Assembly (NCBI RefSeq): GCF_004339085.1
Contig: NZ_SMFX01000001.1
Span: 62,001-126,000, forward strand
DNA: 64,000 nucleotides
DNA from: Thiogranum longum
Lineage (GTDB): Bacteria; Pseudomonadota; Gammaproteobacteria; DSM-19610
Reading direction: 5' to 3'
Part shown: positions 27,807-36,018 of the stretch, piece after piece
How positions within the stretch are numbered: position 1 is the first letter of the stretch
Layout of the letters: the number at the start of each line of letters is the position of its first letter
Notes under the pieces: model-generated
Seen by the model: the letters and a program-made list of their open reading frames with translations, nothing else
What the model was told of the DNA's origin: nothing
Database searches by the model: none
Translations under genes and position numbers: made by a program

Positions 27807-28942
27807 TCACCGTCATGCGCCGCTGCACTCATCTTCCCTTTCCCTGCAAACAACACGGCGCCGCCCTGTTACTGTTTGTTATCGCGTTGGTGATGGCAGC
27901 CAGTTATGCCCTGCTTAAAAAGGTCAACCAGGCGCCTGATGCCTCTGCCCGTGAACGCCACACCATGATGCAGCTCAACCAGGCGCGCGCCGCACTGCTG
28001 GGTTATGCTCTCAACGGCCTTGATCCTGTCAGCGCCACCATTCAGCCCGGACGTATGCCCTGCCCGGATTATGATCTGGATGGCGCCAGCGATAACTGTA
28101 ATATCGTCAGTGGTCGCGTTCAGCCCGGACGCTTGCCCTGGTTGACGCTGGGCCTGTCAGAACTGCGTGATGCCGCAAACGAACCTCTCTGGTACGTACC
28201 GGCGATAGAATTTACCGGCGTCCAGCCAATCAACAGTAATACGGACACTACCGCACTGCGCATAGACGGTGGCGCAGAGGCACTGGTCGCCATCGTGCTT
28301 GCACCCGGCGCCGTGCTGGGTTCCCAGTCGCGACCATCCGGCAATCCGCTGGCACAGCTTGATCCTGCACGTTATTTAGAAGATATAAATGCCCTTGCCG
28401 GGACAAATTATGTCAGTGCTCCATCCAGTAGCGCCACCGACTTCAATGACCGCCTGTTGGCTATTCGACTTGACCGCTTTATGTCACAACTGGAAGCACG
28501 CGTGCTGAGAAAGATATCTGCGCTACTCGGCCCGGGGCCTTATCCAAACCCCGCAGCCGTCGGATCCACCGCCTGCGATAACACCCTCGTTGAAGGCCTG
28601 TTACCACTCACGACAGATCCACTGCTGACGTGTGATGCTGCACTACCTGTTTTCCCCAACTGGTTCGCCAGTGACTGGCAGAAACTCGTCTGGTATGTCA
28701 TGGATCCATCGTCCAGCCTCACTGTTCAGCTTGCGGACGGAGGACTGCTCCCTGGCCAGCAGACCCTGCTGTTTTCAGCCGGTGTACCGCTGACCGCCAT
28801 TGGCCAGCCTTCACCCCGCTCAGCATCGCCCGATGTTTTACAGTTGCTGGATGATTCGGACAATACCGATGGTGTCCCCACCTACCGGGAACCGGTTCCT
28901 TCACTGACCGACAATGACCAGCTGATGATCGTTTCGCCATGA
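27803..28942 (+). CDS. Large prepilin-like protein with CPD/LPW motifs, paralogue 1
   Basis: This 379-residue protein has a prepilin-like N-terminus: a basic leader ending KQHG, then the hydrophobic AALLLFVIALVMAASYALL. The usual Glu at position 5 of the mature protein is absent, as in GspK/PilX-type minor pilins. The pilin helix is followed by GRMPCPDYDLDG, a cysteine, and GRLPWLTLGL. The same series occurs in the next protein, so the two are related. Cysteine pairs suggest disulfides. It starts with GTG overlapping the previous stop, although an ATG at 27815 is also possible. Role: probable minor or initiating pilin. Confidence 0.7.
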   Translation: MITVMRRCTHLPFPCKQHGAALLLFVIALVMAASYALLKKVNQAPDASARERHTMMQLNQARAALLGYALNGLDPVSATIQPGRMPCPDYDLDGASDNCNIVSGRVQPGRLPWLTLGLSELRDAANEPLWYVPAIEFTGVQPINSNTDTTALRIDGGAEALVAIVLAPGAVLGSQSRPSGNPLAQLDPARYLEDINALAGTNYVSAPSSSATDFNDRLLAIRLDRFMSQLEARVLRKISALLGPGPYPNPAAVGSTACDNTLVEGLLPLTTDPLLTCDAALPVFPNWFASDWQKLVWYVMDPSSSLTVQLADGGLLPGQQTLLFSAGVPLTAIGQPSPRSASPDVLQLLDDSDNTDGVPTYREPVPSLTDNDQLMIVSP

Positions 28943-29634
28943 CTGATACTACTACACAACGCGGCTTCACACTGATTGAAATGGCCATTGTTCTGGTCAT
29001 ACTCGGCTTGCTGCTGGGCGGCGTTCTCGCGCCACTTTCTGCTCGCCAGGAACAGGAACGCCGCGATAAAAATGCCGAGCTGCTGGAGAAGGCGCGCGAT
29101 GCGCTTATCGGGTTTGCACTGGTTAACGGAAGATTGCCATGCCCGGACACGGATACGGCGGGCAACCCGGGTAGTGGACAGGAGAATTCTCCCTGCTCTA
29201 CCAACCCGGCCACTCCGCCACCGCAGGGACGACTCCCCTGGGTAACGCTCGGCGTTGTCGGTGAGTATGACGCCTGGGGTGCACCAAACCAGATTCGTTA
29301 TATCGTAAACGGTGGTTTCACAACTCCTTTTACCCTTGGCACGGCCGGTTCCTTCAATGGAATCATCGAGGTGCATACTGCTGCGGGAAACTGTGGGACC
29401 ACCAACAACCTGGTCGCCTGGAACATCCCCGCACTGATATGGAGTTCGGCGCAGACAAATTACGCCACACAATCGCCGCCGCGAGCTGACGAGGCAGAAA
29501 ATGCTGACATCGATCGCTGCTTTGTCTACCGGGAGTACAGCACGCGTGATGGCCAGGAGTTTGATGATCAGATGGTGTGGGTGTCACAAAACGTTCTTTT
29601 TAACCGCATGATCGAAGCGGGTCGTTTGCCCTGA
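28939..29634 (+). CDS. Type IV prepilin-like protein with CPD/LPW motifs, paralogue 2
   Basis: The 231-residue protein has a nine-residue leader ending RG, then FTLIEMAIVLVILGLLLGG, a textbook class III prepilin cleavage site with Glu5. The region GRLPCPDTDTAG, a second cysteine, and GRLPWVTLGV is shared with the preceding protein, identifying a small paralogous pilin family. Further cysteines near the C-terminus may cross-link the head domain. It is the tenth gene of the operon and overlaps the previous one by 4 nt. A 195-bp gap follows. Confidence 0.85.
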   Translation: MTDTTTQRGFTLIEMAIVLVILGLLLGGVLAPLSARQEQERRDKNAELLEKARDALIGFALVNGRLPCPDTDTAGNPGSGQENSPCSTNPATPPPQGRLPWVTLGVVGEYDAWGAPNQIRYIVNGGFTTPFTLGTAGSFNGIIEVHTAAGNCGTTNNLVAWNIPALIWSSAQTNYATQSPPRADEAENADIDRCFVYREYSTRDGQEFDDQMVWVSQNVLFNRMIEAGRLP

Positions 29635-29829
29635 ACCTTGCGCAACACAATAACACCCTGTATTAAAAAGATATTTATAAAAACATTCGATGCTGTCACA
29701 AAATTAAAGGCTGACGCATTTCAGGCCGATAACCAGCTACGTTCCATAGTGAACTCAACAGATAATTTACGCGCGGTTAACCCTTTTTCAGGCTGCGCGT
29801 AAAAACGAATTGAATGACGGGGAAATACC

Positions 29830-30435
29830 ATGAATAGTAAACAACGCGGTTTTACACTGGTCGAGATTGCCATTGTGCTGGTCATTATCGGCCTTCTGCT
29901 GGGCGGTGTGCTCAAGGGCCAGGCGATGATCGAGAATAGCCGCTACAAACGACTGGTGGCTGACCTGGACTCGTTCCGTACTGAGGTCTACATGTTCCAG
30001 GACCGCTACGGCGCACTCCCTGGTGACATGATTAACGCCAGCACGCGGCTTAATGCGGCGGCAGCCAACGGTAATGGCGACGGTAGTGTGAATGGTGGCT
30101 GGTGCGATTCAGCTGGCGAGGAAGCCTGCCTTGTCTGGTCACATCTACGTTATGCCGGTTTGCTTGGAGGTGACCCTACAGCCGTAAGTCCCAATGATGC
30201 ACGTGTTTTTGACAACCCCTACGGCGGCATCTATGACTCGGTTTCTACAGGAAACTGGGCGAACGGCCGTACCGAGCTCAAAATCCTGATGAGGAACATG
30301 CCCGGCGATGTTGCCCAACGCCTCGACGATGAGATTGACGATGGAAATGCGACAACGGGTGAGGTCGCGCGCTACCAGGGCGCGGGGGCAACCTATGATC
30401 CGAACGCCAGATTGAGTGTTTTCGTGTCACTCTGA
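29830..30435 (+). CDS. Type IV prepilin, probable major pilin of the first locus
   Basis: This 201-residue prepilin has leader MNSKQRG and the mature start FTLVEIAIVLVIIGLLLGG. A helix containing YKRLVADLDSFRTEVYMFQDRYGALPGDM follows, a motif common in class III pilins of MSHA-like systems. The head domain has a cysteine pair (WCDSAGEEAC). It is set apart from the operon by a 195-bp gap and is followed by a strong terminator. It may therefore be expressed more strongly than the other genes, as expected of a main fibre subunit; that role is inference. The site GGGGAAA lies about 5 nt before the ATG. Confidence 0.85.
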   Translation: MNSKQRGFTLVEIAIVLVIIGLLLGGVLKGQAMIENSRYKRLVADLDSFRTEVYMFQDRYGALPGDMINASTRLNAAAANGNGDGSVNGGWCDSAGEEACLVWSHLRYAGLLGGDPTAVSPNDARVFDNPYGGIYDSVSTGNWANGRTELKILMRNMPGDVAQRLDDEIDDGNATTGEVARYQGAGATYDPNARLSVFVSL

Positions 30436-30455
30436 CCCGTCATCACCACACCTCG

Positions 30456-30481
30456 AAAAAGGGCCGAAAGGCCCTTTTTTG
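30456..30481 (+). terminator. Intrinsic terminator after the first pilus locus
   Basis: The arms AAAAAGGGCC and GGCCCTTTTT form a perfect 10-bp stem with a GAAA tetraloop, followed by a further T. It begins 20 nt after the pilin stop codon and closes the first pilus operon. Confidence 0.9.
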
Positions 30482-30784
30482 TTACCCGCCGCACCTCCTG
30501 AAAGCATAACGGCCTGTTTCTTGCTTCAGTCATGCTGTTATGTACAAAAATGTATTCGACATCAAAAACCTGTGTCTTCATGAGACCTTATTGCCGGGCG
30601 CGCCGCGTGCAAAAACACCGGCCCGCCGGCCTCTTCCGGTCTGTTTGCGCCGCTTTAAGACAGTATTTTTGCATCAAGCCGGGTCAGATCAAAATCGTCA
30701 ATTCAATCAGTGCGCTACACGGAAATTTGACGCCTGCTGGAATTACGGCGGCATACGCCCTGATTTAGTGGGGGTTTAGCGCGC
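30482..30784. other. Non-coding leader region of the second pilus operon
   Basis: About 300 bp separate the terminator from the next start codon. A sigma-54-like promoter lies at its left end (30510-30525), leaving an untranslated leader of about 250 nt. Short frames of 78-79 codons exist here, but they lack ribosome sites and look like random coding. Nothing else recognisable was found. Confidence 0.6.
30510..30525 (+). promoter_or_regulatory. Sigma-54-like promoter before the second pilus operon
   Basis: CGGCCTGTTTCTTGCT keeps GG and GC ten bases apart and has a full TTGCT. It matches the consensus in nine of twelve defined positions. The predicted start is near 30536, about 250 nt before the first gene. 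Confidence 0.5.
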
Positions 30785-31390
30785 ATGCACCAGCAAATCA
30801 ATCTGTTTCAGCCGGTTTTCAGAAAACAGCACAAAGTGTTTTCCGCCACCACGCTGTCACAAATCGTGGGCGCTGTTGCTGTCTTGCTGATCCTGCTGCT
30901 GGGGCATGCCGGATGGACGCTGACAGGAATGAATGCCACCGCAGATAACCTGCAGGAACAATACGACCATCTCCAGCAACAAGTTAAAGCGCTGGACGAG
31001 ACGCTGCGCACACCGGATACCCAGCTGCTGGATAGCGAGATCGAACAACTTCAGTCGAGTATCGAGGAAAGAAATCTGTTGCTGACGCGTTTCGGCAACC
31101 TGGTCATCGACCAACAGACTGGTTTCTATGACCACTTCCGCACGCTCGCCGAACTGAATGTTCCCGGCCTCTGGCTGGAGGGTGTAAGTCTGGACGGCAA
31201 TGCCAATGTCGAAATCCGGGGCAGTACGCTGGAGGCGAGGCTGGTACCGCTCTATTTGCAGCAGCTTGAAGATCAAAAGGAACTGTCTTCAACTGCCTTT
31301 GAAACCGTGCAGCTTGCGCGACCGGACGTACAGCAGCCAAAGATCGGCTTCGTGCTGCGTAATTTCCAGGGAGAGCCGGCGTGGGATTGA
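30785..31390 (+). CDS. PilN/MshI2-like inner-membrane pilus protein
   Basis: This 201-residue protein starts QQINLFQPVFRK, a segment typical of PilN (NLLPWR-type) and MshI2. One membrane helix (about 24-43), a coiled coil (about 50-105) and a small periplasmic domain follow. It should bind the actin-like MshI, which in this locus is encoded at the far end (42438), and pair with MshJ, whose gene overlaps its end by 10 nt. It is the first gene of the canonical MSHA block in the order mshI2-J-K-L-M-N-E-G. Confidence 0.82.
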   Translation: MHQQINLFQPVFRKQHKVFSATTLSQIVGAVAVLLILLLGHAGWTLTGMNATADNLQEQYDHLQQQVKALDETLRTPDTQLLDSEIEQLQSSIEERNLLLTRFGNLVIDQQTGFYDHFRTLAELNVPGLWLEGVSLDGNANVEIRGSTLEARLVPLYLQQLEDQKELSSTAFETVQLARPDVQQPKIGFVLRNFQGEPAWD

Positions 31391-32025
31391 AGATCAGGCT
31401 GCAACAAATCTCCGAGCGTATCGATGCGCTGGAATTGCGCGAACGTGTCCTGTTGCTGGTGGCAGCCATCGCGGTGCTGTTTTTCAGCATTGATACGCTG
31501 GCGCTTCAGCCTGTTCTGAAGTCACAGCAAGTGGCGCGTGAACGTATAACCGAACTGGAATCACGCCTTGACGCACTGCGTCAGCAAGCCCGCCTGCTGC
31601 GTTACCGGAGTGATGTTGACCCTTTGCAGGCCAGACACGAACAGCGAGACAGACTGAAGCTCGAACTTGACTCACTGGACAAGCAGATTGTCGAGCAACT
31701 CGGTGCGCTGGTAGAACCTGCGCAGGCCGCGGACGTGCTGGAGCAGGTGTTGGCAAATCACCGCGGCCTCAGGCTCGTTACCCTCGAAGCCAGCACACGC
31801 ACGCTTGACGACGTTGAAATCGAGGATGGCGACACTGCAGGGCTTGGTCGTTACCAGATCGATATGGTCGTGGATGGAAACTATATGGACGTACTGGCCT
31901 ATCTCGGGGAGCTCGAATCACTGCCATGGAAATTCTTCTGGCAAAAAGTCGATTTCCAGAGCACAGAATACCCGCATGCAACAACGCGTCTGAAACTTTA
32001 TACGCTGGGGGCCAGCCATGGCTAG
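31381..32025 (+). CDS. mshJ: MSHA biogenesis protein MshJ (PilO-like)
   Basis: This 214-residue bitopic inner-membrane protein has a membrane helix at about 22-42, a coiled coil (about 48-115) and a PilO-like periplasmic domain. The end, ESLPWKFFWQKVDFQSTEYPHATTRLKLYTL, is a recognisable MshJ signature. It starts with GTG inside the end of the PilN-like gene. MshJ and the PilN-like protein form the alignment complex between the cytoplasmic motor and the secretin. It overlaps mshK by 8 nt. Confidence 0.88.
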   Translation: MGLKIRLQQISERIDALELRERVLLLVAAIAVLFFSIDTLALQPVLKSQQVARERITELESRLDALRQQARLLRYRSDVDPLQARHEQRDRLKLELDSLDKQIVEQLGALVEPAQAADVLEQVLANHRGLRLVTLEASTRTLDDVEIEDGDTAGLGRYQIDMVVDGNYMDVLAYLGELESLPWKFFWQKVDFQSTEYPHATTRLKLYTLGASHG

Positions 32026-32335
32026 ATATCTTGCAGTAATCGTGCTTGGTGTGCTGCTGGCAAACACGGCCATGGCATTCAGTGACCCGACCCGTCCTGC
32101 TGACCCGGTACTGTATTTCGGTAACGGAAACAGCCGTGGTGGCTGGGCGCTGCAATCCATAATTTTTTCCAATGATCGCCGAATCGCCATTATTAACGGG
32201 CAGCGCGTAAAGGAAGGCGGACGAATCGGGTCAGCCCGGGTCGCACGCATCGAGAACTCGCACGTTGTACTCAAAACCCGGGGCCGAACGCTGAAACTGC
32301 GCCTGCACCCTGACCTGGTAAAGACAAGGCCATGA
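32018..32335 (+). CDS. mshK: MSHA biogenesis protein MshK
   Basis: This 105-residue exported protein has a signal peptide ending near AMA. FSDPTRPADP follows, then the strand-turn-strand pattern WALQSIIFSNDRRIAIINGQRV, and the end TRGRTLKLRLHP. These are hallmarks of MshK, a small PilP-like periplasmic protein of MSHA systems. It overlaps mshJ by 8 nt and mshL by 4 nt, and so is tightly placed within the operon. Confidence 0.9.
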   Translation: MARYLAVIVLGVLLANTAMAFSDPTRPADPVLYFGNGNSRGGWALQSIIFSNDRRIAIINGQRVKEGGRIGSARVARIENSHVVLKTRGRTLKLRLHPDLVKTRP

Positions 32336-34056
32336 ACATGAATCATCGCATATCTGTCACTTGTATCCTGTTCGCCAGCATGGCACTCAGTGCCTGTCAG
32401 CAAATACCCGTCCGCACAGTCACCAGACTGCCGGCCATTACCGAGGCACTGGACACTGCCCGGTCACAACAGCCTGTCGTACCTGCAGAACCCCCGAAGG
32501 CTGTTCAGGACGCGCTGCTTCCGCCAGTGCAAGGCACGCTGGGCCGGCAGACACCGCACGTGCCGACCTATGACGTTACGGTTAAAGATGTTCCGGCACG
32601 TGAGTTCTTCATGAGCCTGGTGGATGGTACCGGTGACAATATGGTCGTACACCCGGAGGTTTCGGGAACCCTGACGCTGGATCTCAAGGATGTAACCACC
32701 GAAGAGGTGCTCGCCACTGTGCGCGATGTCTATGGCTACGAATTTCGCCACAAACACGGGGTCTACCAGATATTCCCTGCGCGCATGCGCTCGCGTGTCT
32801 TCAAGGTAAGCTATCTCGACCTGCAACGCAGGGGCAGCTCGCGTACTCGCGTCAGCTCCGGGCAGGTAACACAGGCACCACCGTCCAGTTCAACACGTGG
32901 CGGAAACAATGCTTCCGGAACAGGATCAACGGGAGGATTGGCCAATCCTCCTGCTGCAGGATCACCCAACAGAAACAACCAACGCAGTTTTTCGGGCGCC
33001 CAGGTTTCCACACAAACAGATTCCGATTTCTGGATGACGCTGGAAACATCACTGAAAACATTGATCGGCGAGAAGGATGACCGCAAGATTATCGCCGACC
33101 CACTGTCCGGCACTGTACTGGTACGCGCCATGCCGCGTGAGTTACTGGATGTCGAGCAGTACCTGGATACATTACAGCGCTCCGTCAACAGGCAAGTTAT
33201 TATCGAAGCCAAGATTGTCGAAGTACAATTGAACGATGCTTTCCAGGCTGGCGTTAACTGGAGCCAGTTTATTGATATCCAGGGCGCAAGCCGTGAGCTC
33301 ACCGCCGGCGTATTCGGAACAGGGCTGGCAAGCCCACTGAACAACATCGACAATGCCGACGCATCAACATTGAGCAGCGTTTTTGCACTGGATGCACATA
33401 TCGGAGACTTCGATGCGCTGCTGGAACTCCTTAAAACGCAGGGTGACGTTCAGGTACTATCCAGTCCGCGCGTTTCGACCGTCAACAACCAGAAAGCCAT
33501 TATCAAGGTCGGTACTGACGAGTACTTTGTAACAGACCTGGACATTGAAACAGACGTTGCCAATAGCGTTTCCAACCAGTCTGCGGATGTTACCCTGACC
33601 CCGTTTTTCTCGGGCGTTGCGCTGGATGTCACGCCACAGATAGATGAAGACGGCAGTATTACCATGCACGTCCACCCGGCCATCAGCGAAGTAACCGAAG
33701 ATCAGAAGCGCATTAACATATCGACATCGACTTCCTTTTCTCTGCCGCTCGCAACCAGTTCGATTCGTGAATCGGACACCATTGTGCGGGCGCATAACGG
33801 GCAAGTCGTTGTTATAGGCGGACTGATGCAGGACATCGTAAAGGATGATGTTGCAACAACTCCGTTTTTCGGCGATCTGCCCATTGTAGGCACGGCGTTC
33901 CGCCACACACGCAAGGTCTCGCGTAAAACCGAACTCGTTATTCTGTTGCGCCCGGTTGTTGTCAATGCAGATCGCGGATGGTCTAACGAAATACAACACA
34001 CCGGTAACAGGTTTAACACTATCAGTCACCCGGATATACCCTTGTCAACCTGGTAA
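32332..34056 (+). CDS. mshL: MSHA secretin MshL (lipoprotein)
   Basis: The 574-residue secretin has a lipoprotein signal with lipobox LSAC (C22). An STN-like domain follows (VKDVPAREFFMSLVDGTGDNMVVHPEVSGTLTLDLKDVT), then N modules and a long Ser/Gly/Asn-rich loop (about 163-225). The secretin core begins near VIIEAKIVEVQLND and ends VVVIGGLMQD...KTELVILLRPVVV. It builds the outer-membrane channel for the MSHA pilus. It differs from the first-locus secretin in length and loops, so the two loci are not a recent duplication. Five base pairs separate it from mshM. Confidence 0.93.
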   Translation: MNMNHRISVTCILFASMALSACQQIPVRTVTRLPAITEALDTARSQQPVVPAEPPKAVQDALLPPVQGTLGRQTPHVPTYDVTVKDVPAREFFMSLVDGTGDNMVVHPEVSGTLTLDLKDVTTEEVLATVRDVYGYEFRHKHGVYQIFPARMRSRVFKVSYLDLQRRGSSRTRVSSGQVTQAPPSSSTRGGNNASGTGSTGGLANPPAAGSPNRNNQRSFSGAQVSTQTDSDFWMTLETSLKTLIGEKDDRKIIADPLSGTVLVRAMPRELLDVEQYLDTLQRSVNRQVIIEAKIVEVQLNDAFQAGVNWSQFIDIQGASRELTAGVFGTGLASPLNNIDNADASTLSSVFALDAHIGDFDALLELLKTQGDVQVLSSPRVSTVNNQKAIIKVGTDEYFVTDLDIETDVANSVSNQSADVTLTPFFSGVALDVTPQIDEDGSITMHVHPAISEVTEDQKRINISTSTSFSLPLATSSIRESDTIVRAHNGQVVVIGGLMQDIVKDDVATTPFFGDLPIVGTAFRHTRKVSRKTELVILLRPVVVNADRGWSNEIQHTGNRFNTISHPDIPLSTW

Positions 34057-34060
34057 TACG

Positions 34061-34963
34061 ATGATGTACCTCAACCACTTTTCGCTGACCGAGCCACCGT
34101 TTACGCTAACACCGGATACGGAGTTTTTCTTCGACAACGGTGCACACCGCGAAGCCCTGAATGTATTACGGGTCGCGCTGCATGGTGGGGAAGGGTTTAT
34201 CAAGGTTACCGGTGAAGTCGGAACCGGGAAAACCCTGCTTTGCAGAAAGTTGCTTGGCTTGCTGGACGACACCTGTACAGCCTATATCCCGAACCCGTTT
34301 CTTAACCCGGTGGCGCTACGCATGGCCCTCGCAGAAGAACTGGGCATCAAGTTTGCGCGCAATATTGGCCAGCACCGGCTGCTTGGTCTAATCACCGAAC
34401 GGCTCATCGAGTACGCCGCACAGGACAAGCAGGTTGTCCTGCTGCTTGACGAAGTGCAGGCCATGCCGGATGAAACGCTGGAAGCACTACGCCTTCTGAC
34501 CAATCTTGAAACCGAGAAACGCAAGCTCATGCAGGTTGTCCTGTTTGGGCAGCCTGAACTCGATCACCGTCTGTCTCAAAAGCATCTTAGGCAACTCAGG
34601 CAACGTATTGTCTTTTCCTACCAGCTTGGCGCTCTCGACAGGCACACGCTCGGAAAGTACATCATCCACCGCCTTCGTGTGGCCGGTTGCGACAATCCGG
34701 AGCTGTTCACTGCGCGTGCACTTAAACAGATACACCGTGCAAGTCGCGGCATACCGCGCCTGGTCAACCTGCTCTGCCACAAGTCCATGATGGCGGCCTA
34801 TGGCGCCGGCGCCACTCAAATAGGCGTGACTTACATACGGCTTGCCGCAAAGGATACCGAGGATACCTGCCATTCACACCGTCGCCGGGTAGCGATGGCC
34901 TCCGGCCTGGCCGGCCTGCTGGCCCTGACCAGTGCCGGACTGTTGTATGCGTACGGATTATGA
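34061..34963 (+). CDS. mshM: MSHA ATPase MshM (ExeA family)
   Basis: This 301-residue AAA ATPase has Walker A GEVGTGKT (about 51-58), Walker B VVLLLDEVQAMP, and one C-terminal membrane helix (about 278-298). Unlike the first-locus ATPase, it ends right after that helix and has no SPOR domain. The start MMYLNHFSLTEPPF matches the family; a longer frame back to 33956 would run into mshL and is not used. It overlaps mshN by 4 nt (ATGA). Likely role: helping secretin assembly or pilus biogenesis at the inner membrane. Confidence 0.9.
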   Translation: MMYLNHFSLTEPPFTLTPDTEFFFDNGAHREALNVLRVALHGGEGFIKVTGEVGTGKTLLCRKLLGLLDDTCTAYIPNPFLNPVALRMALAEELGIKFARNIGQHRLLGLITERLIEYAAQDKQVVLLLDEVQAMPDETLEALRLLTNLETEKRKLMQVVLFGQPELDHRLSQKHLRQLRQRIVFSYQLGALDRHTLGKYIIHRLRVAGCDNPELFTARALKQIHRASRGIPRLVNLLCHKSMMAAYGAGATQIGVTYIRLAAKDTEDTCHSHRRRVAMASGLAGLLALTSAGLLYAYGL

Positions 34964-36015
34964 GCCTGATAAATCAAATGCTACGTGACCTTGACGCACG
35001 TCGTGGCCCCGCCAGTCACGTCGAGGCTGCTGCATTGCAGGGTATGGGCCTGGCCGATACTCCTCGCTTCAGCCTGTCGCCAATGGTGTGGCGAACCGGT
35101 TTGGCGGCCGGGCTCGTAGTCGCCGGAATGCTGTTCCAGTTTGCTTACCAAAGCTGGCAGGAACAGCAAGACAGCCATGTACCTTCACCACCGGTAAATA
35201 CAGCGCTGCCAGAGACCAGAACAGACATGCCACAGCCCGGGCAAACGGCTACAACCCATGCCACACAGGAAGCGGGCATTGTTACGCCGCCCGCAAAAAT
35301 ATCTGTGGCCGATACCCCGGTTAGTACCGGCCTTGTTTCCTCACCAGCGCCCCTCGTGTCGAATGACGTGGCCGCATCAGAGGACAAACCCACGCCAGAG
35401 CCCACACCCGTTACAGCTGCCAAAAAAGTACTGACGACGGAAGAGACAGCGCAACGTCACTATAACCGTGCCCAGGGTTTGTTAAAGAACGGAAATCTGC
35501 ATGCTGCCACTGTAGCGCTTCAATCTGCTCTCGAACTGGAGCCCGGAAGAACCGATACGCGCATTCAGCTTGCCGGCTTGTGGCTACAGCAGGGTCTCGC
35601 AGATAAAGCACACGGCCTGCTCCAGTCCGGATATCAGACTGATCCCGGCAGCACACCACTGGCTGTTGCCTATACCCGCCTTCTTGCCGACCGTCAGGAA
35701 TATGCGTCAGCGCTCGAAATACTCACACCGGTACTCAACAAAAACGGTACTTCACCGGATTTGCTTGCGCTGTCAGCCGGTATTCATTACCGGCTTGGTC
35801 AGTACCGGACGTCAGCGAATCAGTATCGGGCCGCACTGTCCCTTCACCCTGAGCAAGGCGTCTGGTGGATGGGGCTTGGTGTTTCACTTGAGCACGACAG
35901 AAAACCCGCCGAAGCACTCGCAGCATACCGGAAAGCGCAGATGACCTCGTTAAATCTTGTGCTCAGAAAATTTATAACCGGGCGAATCAACGCCCTGTCT
36001 CGGAATATGGACTAG
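34960..36015 (+). CDS. mshN: MSHA TPR protein MshN
   Basis: The 351-residue protein begins SLINQMLRDLDARR, the standard MshN N-terminus. One membrane helix (about 46-64), a Pro/Thr-rich periplasmic linker (about 70-150) and TPR repeats (about 155-345; for example YNRAQGLLKNGNLHAATVALQSALEL) follow. It is the counterpart of the protein at 21048-22271 and probably bridges the inner-membrane complex to the secretin. It lies between mshM (4-nt overlap) and mshE (3-bp gap). Confidence 0.9.
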   Translation: MSLINQMLRDLDARRGPASHVEAAALQGMGLADTPRFSLSPMVWRTGLAAGLVVAGMLFQFAYQSWQEQQDSHVPSPPVNTALPETRTDMPQPGQTATTHATQEAGIVTPPAKISVADTPVSTGLVSSPAPLVSNDVAASEDKPTPEPTPVTAAKKVLTTEETAQRHYNRAQGLLKNGNLHAATVALQSALELEPGRTDTRIQLAGLWLQQGLADKAHGLLQSGYQTDPGSTPLAVAYTRLLADRQEYASALEILTPVLNKNGTSPDLLALSAGIHYRLGQYRTSANQYRAALSLHPEQGVWWMGLGVSLEHDRKPAEALAAYRKAQMTSLNLVLRKFITGRINALSRNMD

Positions 36016-36018
36016 GCT

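Noticed and set aside
29700-29829. Possible sigma-54 site in front of the pilin gene at 29830
   Set aside because: GG and GC occur ten bases apart (around AGGCCGATAACCAGCT), but the TTGC part and most other positions do not match.
30532-30779. Short frames (78-79 codons) in the gap before the second pilus operon
   Set aside because: There is no ribosome site, composition is unlike a protein, and they would overlap the predicted start of the operon RNA.
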